Source: CAVUMR01 sp963742715
Lineage (GTDB): Bacteria; Actinomycetota; Actinomycetes; Mycobacteriales; Micromonosporaceae
Direction: 5' to 3'
NCBI GenBank assembly: GCA_963742715.1
Contig: CAVUMR010000003.1
Span: 1,302,001-1,366,000, forward strand
DNA length: 64,000 nucleotides
This document shows, one piece after another, positions 35,384 through 43,290 of this stretch; position 1 is the stretch's first letter, and each line of letters starts with the position of its first letter. Below the pieces are notes generated by a model that was given only the letters and a program-made list of their open reading frames with translations, did no database searches and was not told the origin of the DNA. Made by a program: the position numbers and the translations under genes.

Positions 35384-36159
35384 CCGGGCCGCGACAGCCC
35401 GCGGTCGGGCGGGCCCGGCCGGTTTACGGCGTGACCCAGACGATCCCCGGCACCTCCGGCCCGCCCGGCACCGCTGGCCCGCCGTCTAGTGTCGCGCCGC
35501 CGCCCCGACCCGACCACCGCCGGCTGATGTACCGCGGCGCGGCGGTGGTACTGGCCATCGCCGGTATCGCGATGCTCGGCTTCGGTGCCGGACTGCGGGT
35601 ACCGCTCGGTCCACTGATCGCGGCACCGCCGGCCACCGCCGCCTCGTCCGTACCGACCAGGGCGGTACCGAGCCGACCGGCACCGTTGGCCCGCTCCACA
35701 CCGGTACGGCTGGACATCCCGCGGGTCGGTATCCACACCAACGTGATGGGTCTCGGGCTCGGACCCGGCGGTGCGATCACGGTGCCTCCGTTGACCCAGG
35801 GCGCTCCGGCCGGCTGGTACCGCCATCTCGCCTCTCCCGGTGAACGGGGGCCGGCGGTGATTCTCGGGCACGTCGACACCGACCGGTACGGCCCGGCCGT
35901 GTTCTTCCGGCTCCGGCTGCTGCGCCCCGGTGACGTCGTGTCGGTACGCCGTGCCGACGCCAGTACCGCCGTGTTCACCGTGGTCCGGGTCGCCGAGTAC
36001 GCGAAGAAGGCCTTTCCGGTCCAGGCGGTGTACGGGCCGGTCAACTATCCGGCGCTACGACTGGTGACCTGCGGCGGAGCCTTCGACTACGTACACCGGC
36101 AGTACCAGGACAACGTGGTCGCGTACGCCGTGCTGAGCCACACCCGCGGCCGTCACTGA
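35380..36159 (+). CDS. Class F sortase
   Basis: A 259-residue transpeptidase that cleaves a wall-sorting signal and links proteins to the cell wall. A membrane anchor (VVLAIAGIAMLGFGAGL) lies near residues 50-67. The sortase domain contains VRLDIPRVGIHTNVMGLGL, His164 in GHVDTDRYG and catalytic Cys231 in LVTCGGAFD; the following Arg in HRQYQDNVV is the third active-site residue. This spacing fits actinobacterial class F. ATG overlaps the upstream gene stop (ATGA at 35380-35383). No LPxTG-bearing protein was seen elsewhere in the window. Confidence 0.9.
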   Translation: MTGPRQPAVGRARPVYGVTQTIPGTSGPPGTAGPPSSVAPPPRPDHRRLMYRGAAVVLAIAGIAMLGFGAGLRVPLGPLIAAPPATAASSVPTRAVPSRPAPLARSTPVRLDIPRVGIHTNVMGLGLGPGGAITVPPLTQGAPAGWYRHLASPGERGPAVILGHVDTDRYGPAVFFRLRLLRPGDVVSVRRADASTAVFTVVRVAEYAKKAFPVQAVYGPVNYPALRLVTCGGAFDYVHRQYQDNVVAYAVLSHTRGRH

Positions 36160-36239
36160 GCCGACCGCCGACGCCGCGACCGGCCGCTGATCAGGCCGGC
36201 CGCTGATCCGGCCGGTCGCGGGTCAGGCCGGCCGCGAGG

Positions 36240-38786
36240 TCAGGCCGGGCGGATGCCGGCCGCCATGTCCCGTAGCCGCCGCTCGGTGTCCAGCGCGAGC
36301 GCGGCGGAGGAGGCCAGGCACTGCGCGGCGGTCAGGTCGCCCGGCTCGTACCGCTGACCGGACTGCGCGTGGATGAAGGTGATCGCGCCGGTGGTACGCC
36401 CGTGTGCCGTCATCGGCACGATGATCGCGCTGGAGAAACCCAGGGCGCGCAACAACCGCTGCTCGTCCCGCCGGTCCGGCTCGGGCAGCAGAGCGATGGG
36501 CGGTACCCGGACCTCGGCCGGTACGACCGGAACGAACATCGCCTCGCCGGTGCGTACTACCGAGGCGACCGGCGCGGTCAACCGCCCGGGCCACCGCGAC
36601 TGGAGCTCCTCGACGGTTCCCAGCTTGTCCGGATCGGGATGGATCACCACCAGCGGAGCCAGCTGGTCGTTCTCGACCAGATGTACCGCGCACCAGTCCG
36701 CGAGCGCGGGCACCGCCTTGTTCGCGATGTCGGTGAGCGTCTTCAGCACGTCCGAGGTGTCCGCCAACTCCGCACACGCGCGCCCGAGGAATGTCAACCG
36801 GGCGGTGGTCACCTCGGCCCGTACCGCGTTGCGGGCATGGTCGAGCGCCTGCGCACACGCGTCGGCCAGCGCGGACAGCGCGGCCCGGTCGGCACCGCTC
36901 ACGTTCTGCGCGGCCGAGAACGACAAGGTGATCGAACCCAGCACGGCGTGCCCGACGATCAACGGCAGCGCGATGAGCGCATGCTCGTACGCGGGCGGCA
37001 GTCCGGCCAGGCTCGGCCACCGGGCGTCCCGCTCGGCCACCGAGTCGGCGACCACGATCTGCCGGGTACGGACGGCTTCGGACGCCGGCACGTTGTCGTT
37101 CACGTCGAACCGGGCCCAGGTGTCCGCGGTCCCCGGCGACTCGGTACGGATCCGGGTGATCCGCATGGTGTGCCGGTCCTCGTCGAGCAGGCACAGCGCG
37201 CCGACCTCGGCGCCGAGCAGGCCGGTCGCGTGTTCGATCAGGACGTCCGCGACCGCGTCGACATCGCGGGTACTGGCCAGCGCCGCGGTGGCGCGTTGCA
37301 GCCGACCGAGCCGTTCCGCGGTACGGGCGCGCGCCTGGTACAACTCGGCCCGTTCCAGCGCCTGTCCGACGATCGCGGCGAGCGCGACCAGGAAGTCCTG
37401 CTCGTCGTGGTCGAACAGGCGCGGCTCACCGAAACTGAACCGCAGCGCGCCCACCATCCGGCTGCCCACGTACAGCGGGACCGCGGCGTTCGCTATCGAG
37501 TCCGGCTCCAACCGGCTGAGCTGCGGGTACCGCGCGTCGCGTTGTTCGGTGGTCTCCACCCAGACCGGCTGCCCGCTGCGCAGCGCCTCCATCCCGGGCA
37601 GCGGGGTGCTGTCGGACGCCACCCGCAACCGTTCGGCCAAACCCGGCGGGTAGCCGGCGTCGACCACCACCCGCACCCGGCCGCGGTCCCACGTCAGCAG
37701 CGCGCCCCGGCGGGCACCCAGCTCGTTGATCGCCTCCGTCAGGACGATCCGCCCGACCTCGGCCGCGGTCAGGGCGCCGCCCAACGCCGCGGTCACCCGT
37801 TGCAGGCGGGCGGACCGGTCGGATGCGCGCTGCAGCGAGTCGAGATGGTCGACCTCGCCGAGCAGGAACTCCTCGAACGTCGGGCCGGGCGTCATCGGCT
37901 GCCCGGCGGCCGCCTGGCGCAGCGCGGTGACCAGCGAGGTCACGTACCACCGACGGAACATCCGGTGCTGCGGCGGCGCCTCCAGGGTGAGCAGCCGGGC
38001 GGCTCGCGCGTACGCGTCCGCTTCGGCCAGCGCGGCCAGGTACCGCTCGCCGGCATCGGCCGCATCGGCCGGCAGCGAGACGGTGAGCGTGGTGCGCTCC
38101 CGGCCACACCCGGCCGACTCCATCGCCTGCCGCTTGATCGCCATCCGCGCCTCGGCGAACTCGTTGACCACGGCTTCGACCAGGTTCGCGAGGTTGCTGG
38201 GCATCTTCGCGGTCATGCCGGCCGCCGCGCCACGGGACGCGAGGGTGAACTCGCGTACCAGGGAGTCCATGTGGGTCTTGGCTTCCAGCAGCAGGCCGGT
38301 CGACACGTCGCCGAGGGTGACCGTGTACCGCCGGCGGTCCGGTTCCAGGTCGTCGGCGAACATCGCGAGCCAGGCGTCCACGTCGCCGACTGCGGGCGCC
38401 ACCGCCTCCACGCTGTCCGGGGTGAGCTCGACCCACACCACCTTGCCCTCCGGCGTGGCCTCGACTCCCCACCGGCTGGCCACCGCGTCGACCAGGGCCA
38501 GGCCACGGCCGGTCATGGTGTGCGTCTCCGGCCGGGGCCGCACCGGCGTGGTCCGCGACCTGTCGTGTACCTCCAGCCGGACGGCGTTGTCGCCGATCGC
38601 GGCGACGATCAGTCGTACCGGCGGGCCGGCGTAGAGCAGGCCGTTGGTGACCAGCTCGCTGGTCGCCAGCTCGGTGTCGTCGATGAGGCGCGCCCGGCCC
38701 AGGCGGGCGAGGGCGGCGGCGACAAACCGGCGGGCCCTCGGTACGGCATCGGGTTCCGGACCGAGGACGACCTCGTCACCGTGCAT
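36240..38786 (-). CDS. ATP-binding sensor protein: N-terminal HATPase_c_2 and tandem GAF domains
   Basis: An 848-residue cytosolic protein. Residues 1-125 form a GHKL ATPase related to RsbW-like anti-sigma kinases (RFVAAALARLGRARLIDDTE, ATSELVTNGLLYAGPPVRL, MTGRGLALVDAVASRWGV). After a helical region (140-330) come three GAF domains: from about 350 (LTEAINELGARRGALLTW), 500 (HATGLLGAEVGALCLLD) and 665 (IANKAVPALADWCAVHLVEN). No histidine-phosphotransfer or PP2C phosphatase domain is present, so output is by the ATPase only. ATG 38786 is preferred over GTG 38894, which gives an unrelated extension. The regulatory partner is unknown. Confidence 0.85.
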   Translation of the reverse strand: MHGDEVVLGPEPDAVPRARRFVAAALARLGRARLIDDTELATSELVTNGLLYAGPPVRLIVAAIGDNAVRLEVHDRSRTTPVRPRPETHTMTGRGLALVDAVASRWGVEATPEGKVVWVELTPDSVEAVAPAVGDVDAWLAMFADDLEPDRRRYTVTLGDVSTGLLLEAKTHMDSLVREFTLASRGAAAGMTAKMPSNLANLVEAVVNEFAEARMAIKRQAMESAGCGRERTTLTVSLPADAADAGERYLAALAEADAYARAARLLTLEAPPQHRMFRRWYVTSLVTALRQAAAGQPMTPGPTFEEFLLGEVDHLDSLQRASDRSARLQRVTAALGGALTAAEVGRIVLTEAINELGARRGALLTWDRGRVRVVVDAGYPPGLAERLRVASDSTPLPGMEALRSGQPVWVETTEQRDARYPQLSRLEPDSIANAAVPLYVGSRMVGALRFSFGEPRLFDHDEQDFLVALAAIVGQALERAELYQARARTAERLGRLQRATAALASTRDVDAVADVLIEHATGLLGAEVGALCLLDEDRHTMRITRIRTESPGTADTWARFDVNDNVPASEAVRTRQIVVADSVAERDARWPSLAGLPPAYEHALIALPLIVGHAVLGSITLSFSAAQNVSGADRAALSALADACAQALDHARNAVRAEVTTARLTFLGRACAELADTSDVLKTLTDIANKAVPALADWCAVHLVENDQLAPLVVIHPDPDKLGTVEELQSRWPGRLTAPVASVVRTGEAMFVPVVPAEVRVPPIALLPEPDRRDEQRLLRALGFSSAIIVPMTAHGRTTGAITFIHAQSGQRYEPGDLTAAQCLASSAALALDTERRLRDMAAGIRPA

Positions 38787-39277
38787 GAGCCCCGCGCCCT
38801 CGGATCGATCGCGGGTGGGGTCGCTCCCAGGGGCCGCGGCGTCGCGCGGCGGGCCGCTGCCCGTGGTCGCCCACCTGTCCCAGGTCGAGCACAAAAGCGA
38901 GCGTAAGCACGCCTCTGCGTCGACGGGTTACGATCTCGAACATATTACCTAGCGCGCTTTCCACATCACCGTAAGCAATTCGAATTGACACTGGTCGATT
39001 TGATTAGAGTGCCTCCGGATGCCCGAGGCAACCGCCCGCGAACACCTGGTCGGTCCGTCGGCCGGCATTGCCCGGATTGCTGCCGATCCGGCCGTCGTTC
39101 TACTCCTGACTTCGGCGAGCGGATGCCCGGACCGTCCCGCGCTGCCGGCCATCCCGGGCGTCCCTGACCGCCACCAGGTCCACAGTGGCCGGTGCGCCGC
39201 GGACCGCCTTCACTTTGCAGAACGGCATCATCGGGCCAGAATCATGCCAAGAGGTCCGTACAGCACCGGGGGTGGGC
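38787..39277. other. Intergenic region between divergent genes, no gene seen
   Basis: About 490 bp. An AT-rich stretch at 38935-39015 (with CATATTACC and CAATTCGAATTG) probably holds promoters for one or both divergent genes. CAATTCGAATTG at 38976-38987 is a 12-bp perfect palindrome. No open frame has a ribosome site or family match. Confidence 0.5.
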
Positions 39278-40291
39278 ATGTCCGGCAGTGGCGGATTGGC
39301 ACCGTTCGATCGGCATCCGGCCGACGGCGGTGGGCTGGCGCAGGTCGGCGCGAACCTGGCCGATCAGGCGGCGCAGGCCATCGACCAGAGCCGGCTCTCG
39401 CTGCTGGCGTTCCAGCCGGCGCCACAGAACTGGGACGGCATCGCCGCACCCGCGTTGCGCGCCGCCCCGCAACCGGTTCGGCAGCGGGCGTACGCGGTGA
39501 GCAGTGCGCTGTCCTGGGCCTCGGTGGCCGTCAACTACTGGGCGTCGCGAATCATCTCGTTCAACCAGCGGGTGGACCAGATCACCGCCGGGCTGGCCGA
39601 TGGCCGCAGCCGGATCCAGGCCGACACCAACAGTGCGGTACCAGGTACCCCCGAACAGATCGCCGGTGCGCTCCAGGCACTGGAGGCACAGGCCAGGAAA
39701 CTGTGGTGGCTGGCGTACAACGCTGACATCGTCGACGGTGCGCGGACCGCGGCCTCGATGCTCCGCAGCGGCCCCACCAGTGCGAACGTGACCGCCGCGG
39801 TACAGGTCGGGTTGCTGCCGCCGGGCCAGCGGTACACCCCGCTGACGCCGATCCAGTTGTCCGGGCTGGGCCCGTTCGACATCCCGTTCCCGCTGATGCC
39901 ACTCGGCGAATGCTCGCCTGACGACGAGTACCCCAATCTGTTCCTGGACGGTGCCGCGGACGGCGCCGGGGTCGCCAACGCGGTGCAGCTGCCGTTCAAG
40001 GAAGGCCTGATGGAGATGCTCGGCGGCGCCGCCGGCGACGTCGGCGTGGACGCCGTCAACGAGGACACCGGCGGCTGTACCCACCCCATCGACCTGCCGC
40101 AGCCGCCCGAACCACCGCAGCCGCCGGACCCGCCCGGCTTCCTGGAGAACACGTGGAACGACTTCAACGACGCGGTCGATGACGTCGGCGAGGCGATCGA
40201 CGACTTCGGCCAGCAGCTGCCGGACAGTCCACCACCGCCGTTCGGTCCTGGCCCCGGTGGTGGGCCGATGCCGCTGCCGGTCCCGCCGTGA
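39278..40291 (+). CDS. Possible type VII-secreted (WXG100-like) protein with proline-rich end
   Basis: A 337-residue protein. Residues 1-110 are helical and polar (LAQVGANLADQAAQAIDQSRL, NWDGIAAPALRAAPQPVRQRA, AVSSALSWASVAVNYWASRI), the pattern of WXG100/LXG-type N-terminal domains that are secreted by type VII systems. The W-D-G within NWDGIAAPA is reminiscent of the WxG turn. The middle (about 170-260) is unassigned; the end (DLPQPPEPPQPPDPPGF, then acidic DDVGEAIDDFG and PPPPFGPGPGGG) is proline-rich. ATG 39278 is likely; the frame extends back to 39185. No T7SS core genes are in the window, so the secretion route is inference. Confidence 0.5.
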   Translation: MSGSGGLAPFDRHPADGGGLAQVGANLADQAAQAIDQSRLSLLAFQPAPQNWDGIAAPALRAAPQPVRQRAYAVSSALSWASVAVNYWASRIISFNQRVDQITAGLADGRSRIQADTNSAVPGTPEQIAGALQALEAQARKLWWLAYNADIVDGARTAASMLRSGPTSANVTAAVQVGLLPPGQRYTPLTPIQLSGLGPFDIPFPLMPLGECSPDDEYPNLFLDGAADGAGVANAVQLPFKEGLMEMLGGAAGDVGVDAVNEDTGGCTHPIDLPQPPEPPQPPDPPGFLENTWNDFNDAVDDVGEAIDDFGQQLPDSPPPPFGPGPGGGPMPLPVPP

Positions 40292-40340
40292 CCCGGTAAA
40301 TCCTCGCGAGGTTCGCAAAGAACCGGTCTAGCCTCGCCTG

Positions 40341-41609
40341 ATGCTGCGGATTCCGGGTCTGGTGCTGACCGATCACACGTTCACCGTGCCGCTCGACCAC
40401 GCGGACCCGGACGGCGCGACGATCGAGGTGTTCGCCCGCGAGGTGGTCTCGCCGGACCAGGTCCGCGACGGCAAGGTGGACGAGCTGCCCTGGCTGCTGT
40501 TCCTGCAGGGCGGGCCGGGCGGCAAGTCGCCCCGGCCGATGGGCGCGAGCGGCTGGATCGGCCACGCGGTGAAGACCCACCGGGTGCTGCTGCTCGACCA
40601 GCGCGGCACCGGCCGCAGCACTCCGGTGACGGCCCGCACGATCGGCGGCCAGGATCCCGCGGAGCTCGCGGCGTACCTGCGGCTGTTCCGCGCCGACAGC
40701 ATCATCGCCGATGCGGAACTGATCAGGGCGCGGCTCCTCGGCGACGCGACGTGGGAGACGCTCGGCCAGAGCTACGGCGGCTTCCTCACCCTCACGTACC
40801 TGTCCCGAGCGCCCGAAGGGCTCCGCGCCTGCTACGTGACCGGCGGGCTCAGCGGCCTGCACGCGACCGCGGACGACGTGTACGCGCGTACCTATCCGCG
40901 GGTGGCCCGCAAGAACGCCGAGTACTACCGGCGCTATCCGGACGACGTGGCCGCGGTACGCCGGATCGCCGACCACCTGACCGAGCACGATGTACGGCTG
41001 CCGGACGGCGACCCGTTGACGGTGGCCCGGTTCCGCACCCTCGGCCAGGGGTTCGGGATGAGCGACGGATACGAGAACCTGCACTGGCTGCTGGACGAGG
41101 CGTGGCACGGTGACGAGCTGTCCGACACGTTCCGGTACAGCGTGATGTGGGAGACCGGATACGCCGAGGGACCGATCTTCGCGCTGCAGGAGTTCTGCTA
41201 CGGCCAGGGCGCGGGCCCGACCGGCTGGGCGGCGGAGCGGGCCATGGCACAGCGCCCGGAGTTCGCCGCCGACGCGACGCCGCTGCTGTTCACCGGTGAG
41301 ATGATGTACCGCTGGATGTTCCGCGATATCGGCACCCTCAAGCCGTTCGCCGCCGCGGCCGACCTGCTGGCCGAGCACGACGACTGGCCGCGGTTGTACG
41401 ACCCGGCCCGGCTCGCCGCGAACGAGGTGCCGGTGGCCGCGGCGGTCTACTTCGACGACATGTACGTCGACGCCGACCTGCAACTGCAGACGGCGCGCGA
41501 GGTCGGCAACGTCCGCGCCTGGGTCACCAACGAGTTCGAGCACGACGGCCTGCGCAGCGGGGAGCGGGTACTGGCGCGGCTGATGGACATGATCGCCGGC
41601 CGCTGCTGA
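40341..41609 (+). CDS. Prolyl aminopeptidase-like alpha/beta hydrolase (S33)
   Basis: A 422-residue alpha/beta hydrolase of the proline iminopeptidase family. The nucleophile Ser lies in GQSYGGFL near residue 143, the oxyanion motif is LFLQGGPGGKSP near 55-66 and DQRGTGRS is near 90-97. The catalytic Asp is probably the YFDDMYVDA region and the His in EFEHDGLRSG near the end. Family members release N-terminal proline from peptides. ATG 40341 follows the preceding gene by 49 bp. No signal peptide is visible, so it is intracellular. Confidence 0.9.
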   Translation: MLRIPGLVLTDHTFTVPLDHADPDGATIEVFAREVVSPDQVRDGKVDELPWLLFLQGGPGGKSPRPMGASGWIGHAVKTHRVLLLDQRGTGRSTPVTARTIGGQDPAELAAYLRLFRADSIIADAELIRARLLGDATWETLGQSYGGFLTLTYLSRAPEGLRACYVTGGLSGLHATADDVYARTYPRVARKNAEYYRRYPDDVAAVRRIADHLTEHDVRLPDGDPLTVARFRTLGQGFGMSDGYENLHWLLDEAWHGDELSDTFRYSVMWETGYAEGPIFALQEFCYGQGAGPTGWAAERAMAQRPEFAADATPLLFTGEMMYRWMFRDIGTLKPFAAAADLLAEHDDWPRLYDPARLAANEVPVAAAVYFDDMYVDADLQLQTAREVGNVRAWVTNEFEHDGLRSGERVLARLMDMIAGRC

Positions 41610-41970
41610 CGCGGCGGTGACCCGGCGCGGCGGGGGCCGGAACCCGAGGCACGGGCCGGGGCATGCGGTTCACCGGCCGTGAACGACGGACGCCGTTCTG
41701 GGTGGATTTGCGAATACCGCCGGCCACTTCAATTGCGCATTGTGACAATTTGTGGCGCCACGATTCGCTCGGCAAATAAAGACCGGCCATTGTGTACGGA
41801 AAGTGCCCGATGATACCGTGGGGCGCCTCTCGCTCCGTCCATTCGCCGTGCCGTATTAATCATGACGTGCGGTGGTTACCTGCTGCTTTGGGCAGGTGTC
41901 ACACGGCTCGGCCATCCCGTATCTCGGCACGGTAAATCCTGTCCCGTTCCCCAGGATCCATGGAGCCCCC
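41610..41970. other. AT-richer intergenic region before the secreted protein gene
   Basis: About 360 bp without a gene. From 41715 to 41880 it is clearly AT-richer than its surroundings, with stretches such as TGACAATTTGTGGC and GGCAAATAAAGACC. It is the likely promoter region of the 41971 gene. A TTGTGACAATTTGTGG segment near 41738 shows a short inverted repeat (TTGTGACAA). Confidence 0.45.
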
Positions 41971-42366
41971 ATGTGGAAACGCATTGCTGTTGTCCTGATC
42001 GGCACGGCCGCGCTGCTCGCGCCCGCCTCCGCGGCGTCGGCGTGTGTAGAGGGCTGCAACAACAGCCACATCACAGTGAGCCCGCACGGCGGCAGCGCCG
42101 GTAGCTACGCGAACAACTCGACAGTCCATACCACCTCGTGGACGGTCACCAACACCGGAACGACGGCGGCCACTGTTGCCGTCCTCTCCGGTGCCACCGG
42201 CTGCGCGATGAAGGCAGTCCCCTACGTGAGCCCGAACCAGCTGAGCCTCGACCCGGACGAGTCGGCCACTGTCACCACGTACTTCAAGGCGCAGTGCGCC
42301 GGCGCCGGCAAGGTGTACGCGAGCGCCGGCCAGGATCAGGGCTGGAAGAACGTCACCTTCAGCTGA
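41971..42366 (+). CDS. Small secreted protein with Sec signal (four or more Cys)
   Basis: A 131-residue exported protein: MWKRIAVVLIGTAALLAPASAASA is a Sec signal with cleavage near 24. The mature chain is about 105 residues, Ser/Thr/Asn-rich, beta-predicted (TTSWTVTNTGTTAATVAVLSG, then LSLDPDESATVTTYFKAQC). Cysteines near residues 26, 30, 77 and 107 could form two disulfides. The TNTGTTAATVAV pattern resembles a beta-sandwich domain of the CARDB type. ATGGAGCCCCC lies ahead of ATG 41971. Function unknown. Confidence 0.78.
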   Translation: MWKRIAVVLIGTAALLAPASAASACVEGCNNSHITVSPHGGSAGSYANNSTVHTTSWTVTNTGTTAATVAVLSGATGCAMKAVPYVSPNQLSLDPDESATVTTYFKAQCAGAGKVYASAGQDQGWKNVTFS

Positions 42367-42481
42367 TCCTCGCTGATCCCCGCAGCTCCATGGCCCCGTC
42401 CGTTGCCTGCTCGTGCTGGCCAGCGGACGGGGCCGCGCTGGGTGCGTTTCCGGACGATCTCGGCAACCTGACGAAGCCGGA

Positions 42482-42516
42482 CACCTATCGTGCTAGCATT
42501 GCTAGCACGATAGGTG
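42482..42516. promoter_or_regulatory. 35-bp palindromic operator of the FitAB operon
   Basis: The 16-bp arms CACCTATCGTGCTAGC and GCTAGCACGATAGGTG are exact inverted repeats around a 3-bp ATT spacer. Its right end is 9 bp before the antitoxin ATG. Inner TGCTAGCA boxes resemble the TGCTATCA half-sites bound by FitAB of Neisseria. It probably covers the promoter, giving autoregulation by the antitoxin-toxin complex. Confidence 0.85.
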
Positions 42517-42525
42517 GGAGGCGCA

Positions 42526-42765
42526 ATGGCGGCTGTGAGCATCAGAGACCTGGACGACTCTGTCAGGGAGAAGCTGCGTCTGCGCGCAGCCAGGCACGGC
42601 CGCTCGATGGAGGCCGAGATGCGCGCGATCCTGACCGCCGCCGTCGCGGATGAGGGGACGGGACTGTTCACCGCCCTGGCCGACCGGCTCGCCCAACTCG
42701 ACGGCGTAGAGCTCGACATTCCGGCCCGCGCTACCCCGCCTCGTGCCGCGCCATTCGCGTCATGA
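42526..42765 (+). CDS. FitA-like ribbon-helix-helix antitoxin
   Basis: A 79-residue antitoxin. AAVSIRDLDDSVREKLRLRAARHGRSMEAEMRAIL has the beta-strand plus two-helix ribbon-helix-helix fold, with the family DSVREKLRxRAAxHGRSMEAE signature. The C-terminal region (LADRLAQLDGVELDIP) would bind the toxin. GGGAGG lies 6 bp before ATG 42526. ATG of the toxin overlaps the antitoxin stop by 4 bp (ATGA at 42762-42765). Confidence 0.92.
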   Translation: MAAVSIRDLDDSVREKLRLRAARHGRSMEAEMRAILTAAVADEGTGLFTALADRLAQLDGVELDIPARATPPRAAPFAS

Positions 42766-43190
42766 TCATCCTTGACACAAACGTCGTCTCCGAACTGATG
42801 CGACCTAAGCCGATACCGGCCGTCATGGCCTGGCTGCGGCGGCAAGCCGGCAACGAGTTGTACACGACCGCGATCACCGTGGCCGAAATCCGTTATAGGA
42901 TCGCCCGCCTACCCGACGGACAACGTCGAAAAACTCTGGATCAGGCCGCCGGCGAGATCTTCGCCGCCTTCCCCAACCAGGTGCTTACCTTCGATCTCGC
43001 CGCCGCCGTGGCCTATGCGGATCTCGTCGCGCATCGCGACAACCTAGGAACCCCGATCGACGGTTTCGATGCCCAGATCGCCGCGATCTGTCGGGTCCAT
43101 GGCTCGGCCCTGGCTACCCGCAACACGAAGGACTTCGCCGAAACCAGCATCCCGGTTATCAATCCCTGGCAGGACGCCGCTGACCGGTGA
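42762..43190 (+). CDS. FitB/VapC-like PIN-domain toxin
   Basis: A 142-residue PIN-domain ribonuclease toxin. The conserved acidic residues are Asp5 (ILDTNVVSELM), Glu42 (TVAEIRYRIARL), Asp101-104 in PIDGFDAQIAA and Asp121 in TRNTKDF, which together form the Mg-binding active site. The closest family is FitB/VapC, which cut tRNA or other RNAs. It is coupled to the antitoxin upstream. All catalytic positions are present, so the toxin may be active. Confidence 0.93.
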   Translation: MIILDTNVVSELMRPKPIPAVMAWLRRQAGNELYTTAITVAEIRYRIARLPDGQRRKTLDQAAGEIFAAFPNQVLTFDLAAAVAYADLVAHRDNLGTPIDGFDAQIAAICRVHGSALATRNTKDFAETSIPVINPWQDAADR

Positions 43191-43290
43191 CCGCGCCGGT
43201 CCGCCCTCGCGCCACCACGATAGCCACCCTCGCGATCAACCTCATCCCCGGTCACCAAGCGAGCGCGCGGAGGGCCAATGGGCCCGGCTA

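Noticed and set aside
36369..38906. 845-residue open frame on the plus strand
   Set aside because: It is antisense to the HATPase-GAF protein and has only low-complexity Arg/Gly/Pro sequence.
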